A stretch of DNA of 35,265 nt from Amycolatopsis acididurans (GCF_012328925.1 NZ_JAAXLS010000062.1:1-35265); one strand, 5' to 3'. Shown: positions 15,466 through 25,053, counted from the stretch's first letter. The notes: generated from the letters alone by a model not told the origin. Numbers and translations are program-made.

Positions 15466-18330
15466 CTACCGGGTGGGGGTATCCGGAAGCAAGCCGCGCC
15501 GGTGCGCCACCGCCACCGCTTCCGCCCGGCTCGTCACGCTCAGCTTCCCCATCACGCGGGACAGGTGCACGCTCGCGGTCTTCTCGCTGATGTACAGCCG
15601 CGCGCCGATCTGCTTGTTCGTCAGCCCCGCCGCGACCAGCTCCAGCACCGACCGTTCCCGCGGCGTCAGCACGTCATCGGCCACCGGCGCCCCCACCGCG
15701 AGGCGAGCCCGGCGCGCGAGCGCGACCACAGCGTCGCGCAACGGCACGGCTCCCAGCCGAGTCGCGGTCTCGTAGGCCGCGCGCAACGGCGCCTCGGCTT
15801 CCTCGCGTTCGCCGGCGGCCAGTAGCGCCGCGGCCAGCCGGTGGCTGGCCATCGCCTGCCAGTACGGCACGTCGGCCGCGCGGTCGAGTGTCACCTGCCA
15901 CAGGTCCGGATCGTCGTGCCCGCGCAGACGGCTCAGCTCCGCGTCCATCCTGGCGGAGAGGATCCGGGTCTCGGCCGAGTGCGTGTCGTGCAGCCGACCC
16001 CGGTAGCTCGCCGCCTCCGCGTACAGCTCCGCGCCCGCCGCGATGTCCCGTGTGCCGCCCGTGTGCGCCTTGTCGGCCAGCGCGGACAACGCGACCGTCG
16101 TCGCCCACACCGCGTCGATCAGCGCGGGCCGTGCGGGGGCGGTGAGCCCGTCCAGCGCGTCCCTGGCGCGCGCCACGGCCTCGTCGTAGGAGCTCCGGAG
16201 CACCGCGGCTTCGGCCATGGCCAGGTCGACCACGACCTTCGTGCGCGCGTCCGGAGCCAGCTCCAGGATCCGCTCCGCGAGCCGCTCCGCGTCCTCGAAG
16301 CGCCCCCGGCCGGTGAGGACGTGCAGTGTTTCCCCCGAGACCCGCGCCCACGGCAGCCGGGGCGCGGCGGGCAGCTCCGCGGTGGTCAGCGCCTTGTCCC
16401 AGTGACCCGTGAGGTAGAGCAGGTACACGAGATCGGCACGGGAGTGCATGATCTGGTCTCCCCAGGCCAGGCCGATTTCCTCGCCACGGCGGCAGTTCTC
16501 CTCTCCCGTGCGGATCGCCTCGGGGAACCGGCCCTCCACCGCGTAGTGCACGGCCAGGTTGTGCCGGGCCCGCAGTTCGGCCTCGACCGCGCCGATCGCC
16601 GCGGCCCGGCGCACCGCTTCTTGGCCGATCCGGATCGCCTCGCCGGTACGGCCTTCCCATTCGGCGAACACACCGAGGGTGACCAGCACGTCCACCTCGA
16701 CGGCGTCGGCACCCACCTGGCGTGCGTCGGCCATCGCCTGCTCGGCGTAGGAGTAGAGCGCGGGCACGTCGATGTTTTCGTGTGAGGTCCAGATCCAGCG
16801 CCGCGCGAGCAGCGCCAGTATTTCCGCGCGGGTGGTGCTCGGCGGGCGATCGCGCACCAGATCCCATGCCTGTTCGGCGACGGCGGACATCTCCTCGCCG
16901 AGCGTGCCGAACGTCTTGAGCCCCACCGCGAGCTGATGCCGCGCGGCCGCCGAGGTTTCCGGATCATCGCCGAGATCCGCCTTCGCGACGGCGGAGCGAG
17001 CGAAGCCGACGCTGCGCTCCGGTTCCCCGGCCGCACCGGCCAGCACCGACGCCCGGTGCAGCAGCGTGATCTCGTCGGTCTCGGTGAGCTTGTCCGGCTC
17101 CGGCACGACCTCCCACAGCTGCAGCGCCTGTTCGAGATGCTGCAGCGCCTCGCCGGGGGCGCGCATCTGCTCCGCCCGTGCCGCCGCGCGCACGGACGCC
17201 GCCAGTGCCGTCGGCAGGTCGTGGCTGCGGAAGCTGTGGTAAGCCAGCGCGGCGGCGGTGCCCTCCGCGGCGGCCACCCGCGCGTATCCGGCGTGCAGCC
17301 GCACCCGTTCGCCGGGCAGCAGGTCCTCGTACACCGCTTCGCGAAGCAGGGCGTGCCGGAACGCGTACCCGTCGTCGTCGGCGACGAGCACGTTGTGCCG
17401 CAACGCTTCACGCAGTGCTTCTTCGAGCCGGTTCTCATCCATTTCGGACACTTGCCGCAGCGTCGCGTCCGGCACGGTGTAACCCGCGCCGGACACCGTG
17501 CGCACGACGCGCTGCGCGTCGGGGCCCAGGCGCTCCGTGCGCGCCAGCAGCAGGTCCGCCAGCCCGCTGGTGGCGGCGGTGCCGCTGCGGTGCGCCGCGA
17601 TCAGCTCCTCGCAGAAGAACGCGTTGCCCTGCGCGCGTTCGGCGACGGCTTCGATGCCGTCCGCGGGCAGCTCGCCACCGGCGATCGCGGACACGAAGGC
17701 GATCGCGTCGGCCCTGCCGAACGGCGCCAGCTCGACACGGGTGACCGCGGCCAGCCGGGTCAGCTCGGCGAGCAGCGGCCACAGTGGATGGCGCCGGTGC
17801 AGATCGTCGGTGCGGTAGGTGGCGATGACCAGCAGGCGCTGCGCGCCGAGCCGGGAGAGCAGGAACAGCACGAGGTCGCGGGTCGAGGCGTCGGCCCAGT
17901 GCAGATCCTCCAGCGCGAGCATCACCGGCCGCTCCCGCGACAACGTGTGCAGCAGGCCGTGCACGGCGTCGAACATGCGCAGCCGCTCCGAGGCCTGGTC
18001 ACCGGTGTCCGGCTCGCCCGCGGCGATGCCGGGCAGCAGGCGCCCGAGCACCGGGCGGGATTCCAGCAGCGAACGGTCGAGCCGGCTCAGCGCCTCCACG
18101 AACGGCAGGTACGGCAGGCCGCCCTCGCCGACGTCGAGGCAGCGGCCGGTGAGCACGGTCGCGTCGGCGGTGTCCAGCAGTTCGGCGAGCAGCCGGGACT
18201 TGCCGACACCCGCGTCCCCGCCGAGCAGCACCGCGCCAGCCTGCCCGCCCGCCGCGCGCGCGAACGTCTCGCGCAAGGCCCCCAGTTCAGGACCCCGCGC
18301 GATCAGCGAGATCCCGTCGCGGCGAGGCAC
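15466..18330 (-). CDS. LAL-family (LuxR-type) ATPase transcriptional regulator
   Basis: This 954-aa protein has an N-terminal AAA/NB-ARC-like ATPase with Walker A GGDAGVGKS (37-45) and Walker B-like MLALEDLHWAD. A long TPR-like helical middle follows, and a C-terminal LuxR helix-turn-helix (LTPRERSVLELVAAGLTNKQIGARLYISEKT split across the domain). Large ATP-binding LuxR regulators commonly activate actinomycete biosynthetic clusters. The start is a GTG, 25 nt after the thioesterase stop, so it is probably the last gene of the minus-strand P450-P450-thioesterase operon. That makes it a candidate pathway-specific activator of the lipid/polyketide cluster to the right. Confidence 0.9.
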   Translation of the reverse strand: MPRRDGISLIARGPELGALRETFARAAGGQAGAVLLGGDAGVGKSRLLAELLDTADATVLTGRCLDVGEGGLPYLPFVEALSRLDRSLLESRPVLGRLLPGIAAGEPDTGDQASERLRMFDAVHGLLHTLSRERPVMLALEDLHWADASTRDLVLFLLSRLGAQRLLVIATYRTDDLHRRHPLWPLLAELTRLAAVTRVELAPFGRADAIAFVSAIAGGELPADGIEAVAERAQGNAFFCEELIAAHRSGTAATSGLADLLLARTERLGPDAQRVVRTVSGAGYTVPDATLRQVSEMDENRLEEALREALRHNVLVADDDGYAFRHALLREAVYEDLLPGERVRLHAGYARVAAAEGTAAALAYHSFRSHDLPTALAASVRAAARAEQMRAPGEALQHLEQALQLWEVVPEPDKLTETDEITLLHRASVLAGAAGEPERSVGFARSAVAKADLGDDPETSAAARHQLAVGLKTFGTLGEEMSAVAEQAWDLVRDRPPSTTRAEILALLARRWIWTSHENIDVPALYSYAEQAMADARQVGADAVEVDVLVTLGVFAEWEGRTGEAIRIGQEAVRRAAAIGAVEAELRARHNLAVHYAVEGRFPEAIRTGEENCRRGEEIGLAWGDQIMHSRADLVYLLYLTGHWDKALTTAELPAAPRLPWARVSGETLHVLTGRGRFEDAERLAERILELAPDARTKVVVDLAMAEAAVLRSSYDEAVARARDALDGLTAPARPALIDAVWATTVALSALADKAHTGGTRDIAAGAELYAEAASYRGRLHDTHSAETRILSARMDAELSRLRGHDDPDLWQVTLDRAADVPYWQAMASHRLAAALLAAGEREEAEAPLRAAYETATRLGAVPLRDAVVALARRARLAVGAPVADDVLTPRERSVLELVAAGLTNKQIGARLYISEKTASVHLSRVMGKLSVTSRAEAVAVAHRRGLLPDTPTR

Positions 18331-18355
18331 CCGGCCATCATGGCATACCGCCCGG

Positions 18356-18790
18356 TCAGAACGACTGCACGAGACAGGTGCACGAGCCGTGCGCGACGAG
18401 CTTGGACTCGGCGTTGTGGATCCGGGCCTCGGCGGTCGCGGTCCGGCGTCCCACGTGGACGGTCGTGGCCTCGCAGCGCAGTTCGCCGTCGTCGAGCGCG
18501 ACCGGGCGGATGAAGTTCACCTTCAGTTCGAGTGTCGTGTAGGCCGTGGCGTCCGGCAGCTCGGTGAAGATCGCGCTGCCCATCGCGGTGTCCATCAGCG
18601 TGGACAGCACACCGCCGTGCACGGTGAGCATCGCGTTGGCCTGGCCCAGGCCCGGCTTGAGCGTGTAGACCGTGCGGCCCTCGCCCAGTTCGGCGCACAT
18701 CACGCCGAGCGAATGCCCGACGCCGATGCCTTCGGCGAGGCCCTTGTCCAGCAGTGCACGCAGCTCTTCGATCCGCTTGGCGACGCTCAT
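18356..18790 (-). CDS. PaaI-like hot-dog thioesterase
   Basis: The 144-aa protein starts MSVAKRIEELRAL and carries the PaaI/4HBT signature VHGGVLSTLMDTAMGSA, with H58-G59-G60 and the probable nucleophile or base D67. Such enzymes hydrolyse acyl-CoA or acyl-ACP thioesters. ATG at 18790 overlaps the stop of the P450 gene by 4 nt and is preferred over the longer upstream frame, which reads through the P450 gene. Linked to two P450s and a LAL regulator, it probably edits or releases acyl chains in the adjoining pathway. Substrate is unknown. Confidence 0.88.
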   Translation of the reverse strand: MSVAKRIEELRALLDKGLAEGIGVGHSLGVMCAELGEGRTVYTLKPGLGQANAMLTVHGGVLSTLMDTAMGSAIFTELPDATAYTTLELKVNFIRPVALDDGELRCEATTVHVGRRTATAEARIHNAESKLVAHGSCTCLVQSF

Positions 18791-19956
18791 GCTTTCCTCC
18801 GCAGTGCGACGGGCAAGGTGGCCAGCCCGCGCATCGAGACGCTGGGCCGGTAGACGGGTTCCTCGGTGAGCACGGTGAATTCGGTGCGGGCGCACAGGCG
18901 CTGGAATGTGACAGCGCTTTCCAGCCTGGCCATCGGGGCGCCGAGGCAGAAATGCGGTCCGTGGCTGAACGCGAGCTGGCGGTGGGCCGAGTCGCGGAAT
19001 CGCGTCAGGTCGAGCCGTTCGGGATCGGCGAACGCCGCCGGGTCCCGGTTCGCCGAGCCGAGGAGCAGGATCACCCCGGTGCCGCGGGGCAGTTCGTGAC
19101 CCGCGAACTCGACGTCCTCCAGCGCTGTCCTGGTCGGGAACGGCACGGGCGTGTCGTAGCGCAGCAGTTCCTCGACGGCGGCCGCCGGATCGGCCAGCAG
19201 CACCGGGATCTGGCCGGGATCGCGATGCAACGCGAGAACACCGCTGGAAATGAGGTTCATCGTCGTCTCGTGCCCCGCGATGAGCAGCAGCACGCCGATG
19301 TCGGTGATCTCCTTGACCGTCAGTTCCGTGCCGGCCAGGCCACTGAGCAGATCGTCGGCCGGGCGCGCGCGACGGTGCTGGATCAGCTCACCGAAGTACG
19401 CCGCGAAGTTGTCGACCGCTTTCTCGCGCGCGGCCTTTTCCTCGTCGGAGAGCACGGCGTCCGGGTCGAGGCCGCGGCTGATGTCGTGGGTCCAGGCTCC
19501 GAACAGGTCCCGGTCGGCCGGCGGCACGCCGAGCAGCCGGCAGATCGTGGTCAGCGGCACCGGATAGCTCAGTGCCCGCACCAGATCGACCTCACCTGCT
19601 TCCAGCGCCTCGTCGATCAGCCCGTCGACCAGTTCGGTGACCTGCGGCCGGAGCGCCTCGATCGCGCGCATCGTGAACGCCTTGCTCACCAGCGACCGCA
19701 ACCGGCCGTGCTCGGGTGGGTCCAGCAGCAGGAACGAGCCGGGCAGGTGGCTGGGGTCGACGCCGGGCCGGAACGGGTTGATACCGGCGGTGTAGCCGTG
19801 GCCCCACGCGGGATCGGCGAGGATCTCGGCGCAGTCGGCGTAGCGCGGCACGAGGTGGATGCCGAAACCGCTCTGGTGCAGCCGCCCCGTCTCGCGCATC
19901 CGGCGGTAGGCGGCGAACGGGTCGGCGCGCAGCGCCGGGTCGAAGACGTTGGTCAC
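18787..19956 (-). CDS. Cytochrome P450 (first of a tandem pair)
   Basis: The 389-aa bacterial class I P450 has the I-helix motif AGHETTMN and the heme loop FSHGPHFCLG with the thiolate at C337. There is no membrane anchor, so it needs separate ferredoxin partners; none are encoded in the window. It resembles the P450 immediately upstream, with matching phrases such as a DPGQ/NPGQ step after the I-helix, so the two probably arose by duplication. A GTG start overlaps that gene's stop (GTGA) and the thioesterase start overlaps its stop. It probably hydroxylates or epoxidises the cluster product. Confidence 0.92.
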   Translation of the reverse strand: MTNVFDPALRADPFAAYRRMRETGRLHQSGFGIHLVPRYADCAEILADPAWGHGYTAGINPFRPGVDPSHLPGSFLLLDPPEHGRLRSLVSKAFTMRAIEALRPQVTELVDGLIDEALEAGEVDLVRALSYPVPLTTICRLLGVPPADRDLFGAWTHDISRGLDPDAVLSDEEKAAREKAVDNFAAYFGELIQHRRARPADDLLSGLAGTELTVKEITDIGVLLLIAGHETTMNLISSGVLALHRDPGQIPVLLADPAAAVEELLRYDTPVPFPTRTALEDVEFAGHELPRGTGVILLLGSANRDPAAFADPERLDLTRFRDSAHRQLAFSHGPHFCLGAPMARLESAVTFQRLCARTEFTVLTEEPVYRPSVSMRGLATLPVALRRKA

Positions 19957-21191
19957 GACAGCGCCTCGAAGCGCACCGCCAGCTCGGCGAGCCCGCGCAC
20001 GATCAGGTTCGGCTTGTACTTCAGGTCCTCGCTGGTCAGCTCCATCGTGCCGACCCGGTCGAGGAGTTCGTGCAGCAGCACCTCCATCTCGAGCAGAGCG
20101 AGCGGCGCACCGAGGCAGTAGTGGATGCCGAGGCTGAAGCCGAGGTGCCGCGGCGGCTGTGTGGTGCGGTCGTGGAACCGCGCCACGTCAAGGGTTTCCG
20201 GGTCGTGGTAGACCTCGGGGTCCCGGTTGGCCGAGTTGATCAGCACCACGACCCCGTCACCGGGCTGGAACTCGTGCCCGGCCAGCGTGATGTGCTCCTT
20301 CGCCGACCGCGTGGTCATCTGTACCGGCGGTTCGTAGCGCAGCAGTTCGTTGACGGCGCTGGGAATGTACTCGGGGTGTGCCCGCAGCCGCTCGAACTGG
20401 CCGGGGTTGCGCATGAGCGCGAGCAGCCCGCTGCCGACGAGGTTCACGGTCGTCTCGTGCCCGGCGACCAGCGTGGTGACACACGTGGTGAGCAGCTCGG
20501 TCTCGGTGAGCACGTCGCCGCGGTCCTCGACGGCCGCGAGCGCGCTGAGCAGGTCGTCCTGGGGGTGTGCACGACGTTCGTCGATGAGCTCGCGGAAGTA
20601 GGCCATGAACTCGCGCGACGCGGTGCTGCGGGCCTGGTGCGCCTCGGGGGTCATGAGGACGTCGGGGTCGAAGCCGCGTGCGAGATCCTGCGACCAGCGC
20701 TGCGCGCTGCGGTGGTCGGCGGCGGGCACCCCGATCAGCTCGCACACGATGGTCAGCGGCAGGGGATAGGCCATGCCCTCGATCAGGTCGAACTCGCGGC
20801 GGTCGAGCGCGCAGTCGACCAGGTCACGGCACAGCTGTTCGATCCGCGGCCGCAGCCGCGCCACGGTCCGCGGTGTGAACGCCTTCGACACCAGCGTGCG
20901 CAGCCGCGTGTGATCGGGCGGGTCCATCCAGAGGAACGACGTGGGCATTTCCTCGGCGGCGTCCTCGGCCGAGATGCTCGGGTGCAGCTGGCCGGCCTCC
21001 TCGGCGTGGCTCCACGCGTTGTTCTGCAGCACGGCGGCGCAGTCGGCGTAGCGGGTCAGCAGGTGCAGCCCGATGGGGGTCCGGTGCACCGGACCGGCTT
21101 CGCGCAGGACACGGCACGGGGTGTAGGGGTCGGCGCGGTGGGTCGGCAGGAACAGTTCCGCCATCGCGGTATCGGTGGTCGCAGTGTCCAC
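19953..21191 (-). CDS. Cytochrome P450 (second of a tandem pair)
   Basis: The 412-aa P450 shows AGHETTVN in the I-helix and FSLGIHYCLG around the heme thiolate near C359. It is soluble and lacks a fused reductase. The GTG at 21191 is chosen because a GAGGGAG lies 11 nt upstream; an ATG at 21164 is an alternative giving a shorter N-terminus. It is the first gene of the minus-strand operon and diverges from the FAD oxygenase gene, so the 21192-21380 region should hold promoters for both halves of the cluster. Confidence 0.9.
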   Translation of the reverse strand: MDTATTDTAMAELFLPTHRADPYTPCRVLREAGPVHRTPIGLHLLTRYADCAAVLQNNAWSHAEEAGQLHPSISAEDAAEEMPTSFLWMDPPDHTRLRTLVSKAFTPRTVARLRPRIEQLCRDLVDCALDRREFDLIEGMAYPLPLTIVCELIGVPAADHRSAQRWSQDLARGFDPDVLMTPEAHQARSTASREFMAYFRELIDERRAHPQDDLLSALAAVEDRGDVLTETELLTTCVTTLVAGHETTVNLVGSGLLALMRNPGQFERLRAHPEYIPSAVNELLRYEPPVQMTTRSAKEHITLAGHEFQPGDGVVVLINSANRDPEVYHDPETLDVARFHDRTTQPPRHLGFSLGIHYCLGAPLALLEMEVLLHELLDRVGTMELTSEDLKYKPNLIVRGLAELAVRFEALS

Positions 21192-21380
21192 TGTGGAGTC
21201 ATCTCCCTCGCTCGGCGAGAAATCACTGTGCTCGCGCCGGATGAACGGCCGCTGAATCGGGGCTGACTTTTCGGCTGGTGGGCCGGGATGCCAATGGGCC
21301 GATAGGCGCTTGCCGTTTTCCGTTGCCCGGCCGGTGATCGCTACCGGACATTGGTGGCGGATCCCTTTGGAGGTGAGCTC
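21192..21380. promoter_or_regulatory. Divergent promoter region of the lipid/polyketide cluster
   Basis: This 189-nt gap separates the P450 operon from the FAD oxygenase-FAAL operon. It should carry two divergent promoters. A CCAATG (21291-21296) and a CATTGG (21350-side) are inverted but about 55 nt apart. I could not place a convincing -35/-10 pair. Confidence 0.4.
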
Positions 21381-22652
21381 ATGCGTCAGGCCGTCGTGCT
21401 GGGCGCCAGCATCGCCGGGCTGTTGTCCGCCCGCGTCCTTTCCGAAGCATACGACCGAGTCCTGATCGTCGAACGCGACGAGATCGCCGGCGTCGCGCCG
21501 CGCCGCGGAGTGCCGCAGGCGCGGCACCTGCACGGGCTGATGGAACGTGGCCGCCAGATCATCGAGGAGCTCTATCCGGGGCTGACCGCGGATCTCGCCG
21601 GGCAGGGCGCGCCCACCACCGAAGTGTTGCAGGAATCCCGTTGGTATCTATCGGGTTTGCGGGTGCGGCCGACGAGCACGGGGCTGACGACGTTGCTCGC
21701 CGGCAGGCCGTTGCTGGAAAGCGCGATCCGGGAACGCACGCTAGCGTCACCGGGCGTGGAGCTGAGGACCCGTCGCGCCGCGGCGGGCCTGATCGGTGGC
21801 GAGCGGATCACCGGTGTGCGGCTGAGTGATGGAACCGAGCTCGGCGCCGAGCTCGTCGTGGACGCCACCGGACGCGGTTCGCGCGCGCCGGAATGGCTGG
21901 CCGGGCTCGGGCACGCCAGGCCGCAGGAGGAACGCATCGACGTGGACCTCGGGTACTCGTCACGCACCTACCGGCGCAAGCCCGAGCATCTCGACGGTGA
22001 CCTCGCGGTCGTGGTGTCGACGACGCCGGGATTTCGCGGTGGCGGCGCGATCACGCTGGAAGGTGACCGCTGGCACGTGACGCTGGCCGGGATGCTCGGC
22101 GACCACCCACCGTCGGATCCCGCCGCGTTCGAGGCGTTCGCGGCCACTCTGCCGGTGCCCGACGTGTACGACATCGTGCGCGAGGCCGAACCGCTCGACG
22201 ATCCGGTGCCACACCGGTTCCGCGGTTCGCTGCGCCGCCGCTACGACAAGATTTCCCGTCCACCACGGGGTTTCCTCGTGATCGGTGACGCGGTCAGCAG
22301 CTTCAACCCGCTGTACGCGCAAGGCATGACGGTGGCCGCACAGCAGGCATTGGCATTGCGCGAATGCCTGCCGCATCCCGATCCCGTGCGGTTCTACCGG
22401 GCCACGGCCGCGGTCATCGACGTCGCGTGGCAGATGTCGACCGGCTCCGATCTGCGCTATCCGGGCGTCGCGGGACCGCGGACGCCCCGGTCGCGCATCG
22501 TCGGCGCGTATGCGGCGCGGGCCCGGGTGGCCGCGCATCGCGACCCCGTGGTGGCCAGGACCCTCATGCGCACCACGAATCTGACGATTCCGCCTGCCTC
22601 GCTGCTCACGCCGGACATCGTGTGGCGCGTGCTGGCGCGGGGAGGGCAGTGA
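21381..22652 (+). CDS. FAD-dependent oxygenase (epoxidase/hydroxylase-like)
   Basis: The 423-aa flavoprotein has the N-terminal Rossmann motif GASIAGLLSARVLSEA, followed by a family-typical RRGVPQARHLHGLMERG. The second FAD motif is GDAVSSFNPLYAQGM. This pattern fits the group A-like FAD monooxygenases that include polyether epoxidase-like enzymes. It would use NAD(P)H and oxygen to hydroxylate or epoxidise a lipid or polyketide chain; the exact reaction is unknown. ATG at 21381 follows a GGAGG 7 nt upstream. Its stop overlaps the first GTG of the FAAL region, so the two are translationally linked. Confidence 0.82.
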   Translation: MRQAVVLGASIAGLLSARVLSEAYDRVLIVERDEIAGVAPRRGVPQARHLHGLMERGRQIIEELYPGLTADLAGQGAPTTEVLQESRWYLSGLRVRPTSTGLTTLLAGRPLLESAIRERTLASPGVELRTRRAAAGLIGGERITGVRLSDGTELGAELVVDATGRGSRAPEWLAGLGHARPQEERIDVDLGYSSRTYRRKPEHLDGDLAVVVSTTPGFRGGGAITLEGDRWHVTLAGMLGDHPPSDPAAFEAFAATLPVPDVYDIVREAEPLDDPVPHRFRGSLRRRYDKISRPPRGFLVIGDAVSSFNPLYAQGMTVAAQQALALRECLPHPDPVRFYRATAAVIDVAWQMSTGSDLRYPGVAGPRTPRSRIVGAYAARARVAAHRDPVVARTLMRTTNLTIPPASLLTPDIVWRVLARGGQ

Positions 22653-22654
22653 CC

Positions 22655-24241
22655 GTGACCATTCCGGACCGTTTCGACGCAGCCGCCGCACGCAATCCCG
22701 GGCAGATCGTCTCGTTCCCCGGTGAGGGCGAGCGGCTGACCTACGCCGAGCTCCAGGAAAGCTCGAAGCGCATGGCCGCCGGGCTGGCCGCCGCCGGTGC
22801 CCGTCCCGGCGACGCGATCGGCGTGCTCAGCCCGAACTCCGCGGCCTTCCTGCAGGCCGTGCTCGCGGCCGGGCGGCTCGGCGCGGCGGCGTGCCCGTTG
22901 CCGCTGCCGATGGGAATGCGCGACCTCGAGGGCTACCTCCGCCGAACGCAGGCCATTGTGGACGGCGCACGGCTGACGCATCTGGTCACCGTGCCGAAAC
23001 TGCGCCCCGTCACGGACAATCTGACCGGACCGCGCGTGTTCGACGCCGCCACACTCGCGAAGCACGAACAGGCACCGCTTCCCGGAGCCCGCCCCGGGCA
23101 GACCGCGGTGCTGCAGTTCACCTCGGGCAGCACGGCCGCGCCGAAGGGCGTGGTGCTCGCGCACGCCAACGTGGTCTCCTGCGCCGACTCCATCACCGAG
23201 GCCATCAAGATCACCGGAGCGGACGCGTGGGGCAGCTGGCTTCCACTGTTCCACGACATGGGTCTGTTCGGCACGATCACCGGGCTGTTCAACGGAATCG
23301 CCATCACCGTGTGGTCTCCGGTGACGTTCGTGAAGAGCCCGGCCGCGTGGTTGACCGAATTCCTCGCCACGGGCGCCACGATCTGCGCGATGCCGAACTT
23401 CGGCTACGACTACCTGCTCGCCGCTGTGCCGGAGGATCGCGAACTGGACATGTCGCACTGGCGCGTCGCGTTCAACGGAGCCGAGGCGATCTCGGTGCGC
23501 TCGGTGCGCGCGTTCCTGGAGCGCTTCGAGCGCGCGGGTTTCCGTCCCGAGGCGATGACACCCGCCTACGGAATGGCCGAGGCCACCCTCGTCGCGACCC
23601 TGCCGCCGCTCGAGCAGGCGCCGGTCAGCGAATTCGTCGACCGTGCGCTCCTGGCCGGGACGGGGAAAGCGGTTCCCGTCGACGAGGGCCCGAACGCGCG
23701 CGGCGTCGTCGGGCTCGGCAGCGCCGTGCCGGGAATGCGGGTCCGGATCGCCGGGGGCGTGCCGGACGGCGAGGTCGGCGAGATCGAGGTGACCGGGGCC
23801 GCGGTGACCAGCGGCTACCTCGGACGGCCGGACGGGCCGTTCACCGGCGACGGCTGGCTGCGCACCGGCGATCTCGGGTACCTGCGCGAGGGCGAGCTGT
23901 TCTTCACCGGCCGGGTCAAGGAGATGATCACGGTACGCGGCGAGAACGTATACCCGCTCGACGTCGAGGCCATCGCTCAGCTCGTGCCCGGTGTCTACAA
24001 AGGACGCTGCGTCGCATTCGTCGACGACGAAAGGATCGTGGTGTGCGCCGAGACCGTGCTGCGTGATCCCGCGGAACGGCGCAGGCTTCACGACGACATC
24101 GCCGCGCGCTGCTCGGTCGAACTCGGCCTGTCCGGCCTGGTGGTCGACCTCGTGCCAGCCCGCACCATTCCCCGGACGACCAGTGGAAAGCTCCAGCGGC
24201 TCGCCATGCGCGAACGCTACAAGACACGGGAGAGCGCATGA
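22655..24241 (+). CDS. Fatty acyl-AMP ligase (FAAL)
   Basis: The 528-aa ANL-family enzyme activates a fatty acid as acyl-adenylate and hands it to an ACP rather than to CoA. Visible core motifs are QFTSGSTAAPKG (154-165), YGMAEATL, and WLRTGDLGYLREGELFFTGRVKEMI with RGENVYPLDVE. The C-terminal lysine lies in IPRTTSGKLQR. YGMAEATL and the GELFFTGR phrase favour FAAL over acyl-CoA ligase. A GTG at 22649 overlaps the previous stop, but GGAGG is better spaced from the GTG at 22655. The stop overlaps the desaturase ATG by 4 nt. The ACP three genes downstream is the likely acceptor. Confidence 0.85.
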   Translation: MTIPDRFDAAAARNPGQIVSFPGEGERLTYAELQESSKRMAAGLAAAGARPGDAIGVLSPNSAAFLQAVLAAGRLGAAACPLPLPMGMRDLEGYLRRTQAIVDGARLTHLVTVPKLRPVTDNLTGPRVFDAATLAKHEQAPLPGARPGQTAVLQFTSGSTAAPKGVVLAHANVVSCADSITEAIKITGADAWGSWLPLFHDMGLFGTITGLFNGIAITVWSPVTFVKSPAAWLTEFLATGATICAMPNFGYDYLLAAVPEDRELDMSHWRVAFNGAEAISVRSVRAFLERFERAGFRPEAMTPAYGMAEATLVATLPPLEQAPVSEFVDRALLAGTGKAVPVDEGPNARGVVGLGSAVPGMRVRIAGGVPDGEVGEIEVTGAAVTSGYLGRPDGPFTGDGWLRTGDLGYLREGELFFTGRVKEMITVRGENVYPLDVEAIAQLVPGVYKGRCVAFVDDERIVVCAETVLRDPAERRRLHDDIAARCSVELGLSGLVVDLVPARTIPRTTSGKLQRLAMRERYKTRESA

Positions 24242-25053
24242 CGGCGACGCCGGACATGGACCAGATGCACAGCCTCGACGTTTTCCGCCACTACGACCGC
24301 AACCACTGGCGGCTGTACACGCTGCCGCTGGCCGAGGTCGACCGCGGCCTGGTCAAGCCCGAGTACGTCACGCTGGTCAAGAGCGCCGTGATGGGCGAGT
24401 CCAATGTGATCGCCGCGGTGCACGGCTTCCTCAACGAGTTCGCCGACGACTACGACTTCTCGGCGTTCGCCGTGATCTGGGGCTATCAGGAGGTGCAGCA
24501 CCACTACGCCTTCAGCTCGTGGCTGCAGGCGGTGGGGGAGAAGGTGGACAACCGCGCGGTCGAGGCCATGCGCGCGCCCTACGACCCCGGCACCACGCCC
24601 TCGGCCACGCTCGCCACGAACATCATCTCCGAGCTGACCGTCAACCACGTCTACCGCGCGGTCGCGGCGTGGGTGGACGAGCCGGTGCTCAAGGACCTGC
24701 TGCTGCGGGCGAGCCGCGACGAGGCGGGCCACGCGCGCGAGTTCCGGCATTTCGCCGCCAAGCGCCTCGACCGGTACCCCGGCGAGATCCCGTCGGTGCT
24801 GGAGACGCTGTACTTCTACACCTGCGACGACAAGATCAGGCATCCGGTCGGCGTGTTCAAGGCCGGTCTCGACGAACTGGCCGAGACCGAGACCATCGAC
24901 ACCGGCTTCGAGCTGTTCCTCGACACCGTCGCCGATACCGGCGAACTGGACGAGCTGCAAGGCAAGATCCGCCGCACGTTCGGCTCGCTGACCGGATACG
25001 ACCTGTCCTCCAACCGCGCGGTGCGCCGGGCACTGGCGACGGCACTGGGATGA
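24238..25053 (+). CDS. Soluble di-iron acyl-ACP desaturase-like protein 1
   Basis: The 271-aa ferritin-like protein has a complete carboxylate-bridged di-iron site: E54, E85-x2-H88 (EVQH), E132, and E162-x2-H165 (EAGH). That is the 4-Glu/2-His arrangement of acyl-ACP desaturases and related oxygenases. It should use oxygen and reduced ferredoxin to desaturate or hydroxylate an ACP-bound acyl chain. It is clearly diverged from the second di-iron protein at 26532, so a different position or reaction is likely. It overlaps both FAAL and thioesterase genes by 4 nt, placing it in a FAAL-ACP loading cassette. A N-oxygenase-type activity cannot be excluded. Confidence 0.82.
   Translation: MTATPDMDQMHSLDVFRHYDRNHWRLYTLPLAEVDRGLVKPEYVTLVKSAVMGESNVIAAVHGFLNEFADDYDFSAFAVIWGYQEVQHHYAFSSWLQAVGEKVDNRAVEAMRAPYDPGTTPSATLATNIISELTVNHVYRAVAAWVDEPVLKDLLLRASRDEAGHAREFRHFAAKRLDRYPGEIPSVLETLYFYTCDDKIRHPVGVFKAGLDELAETETIDTGFELFLDTVADTGELDELQGKIRRTFGSLTGYDLSSNRAVRRALATALG

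Noticed and set aside
21291..21355. CCAATG/CATTGG inverted pair as an operator
   Set aside because: The arms are only 6 bp and about 55 nt apart, which is easily chance; kept only as a remark on the divergent region.
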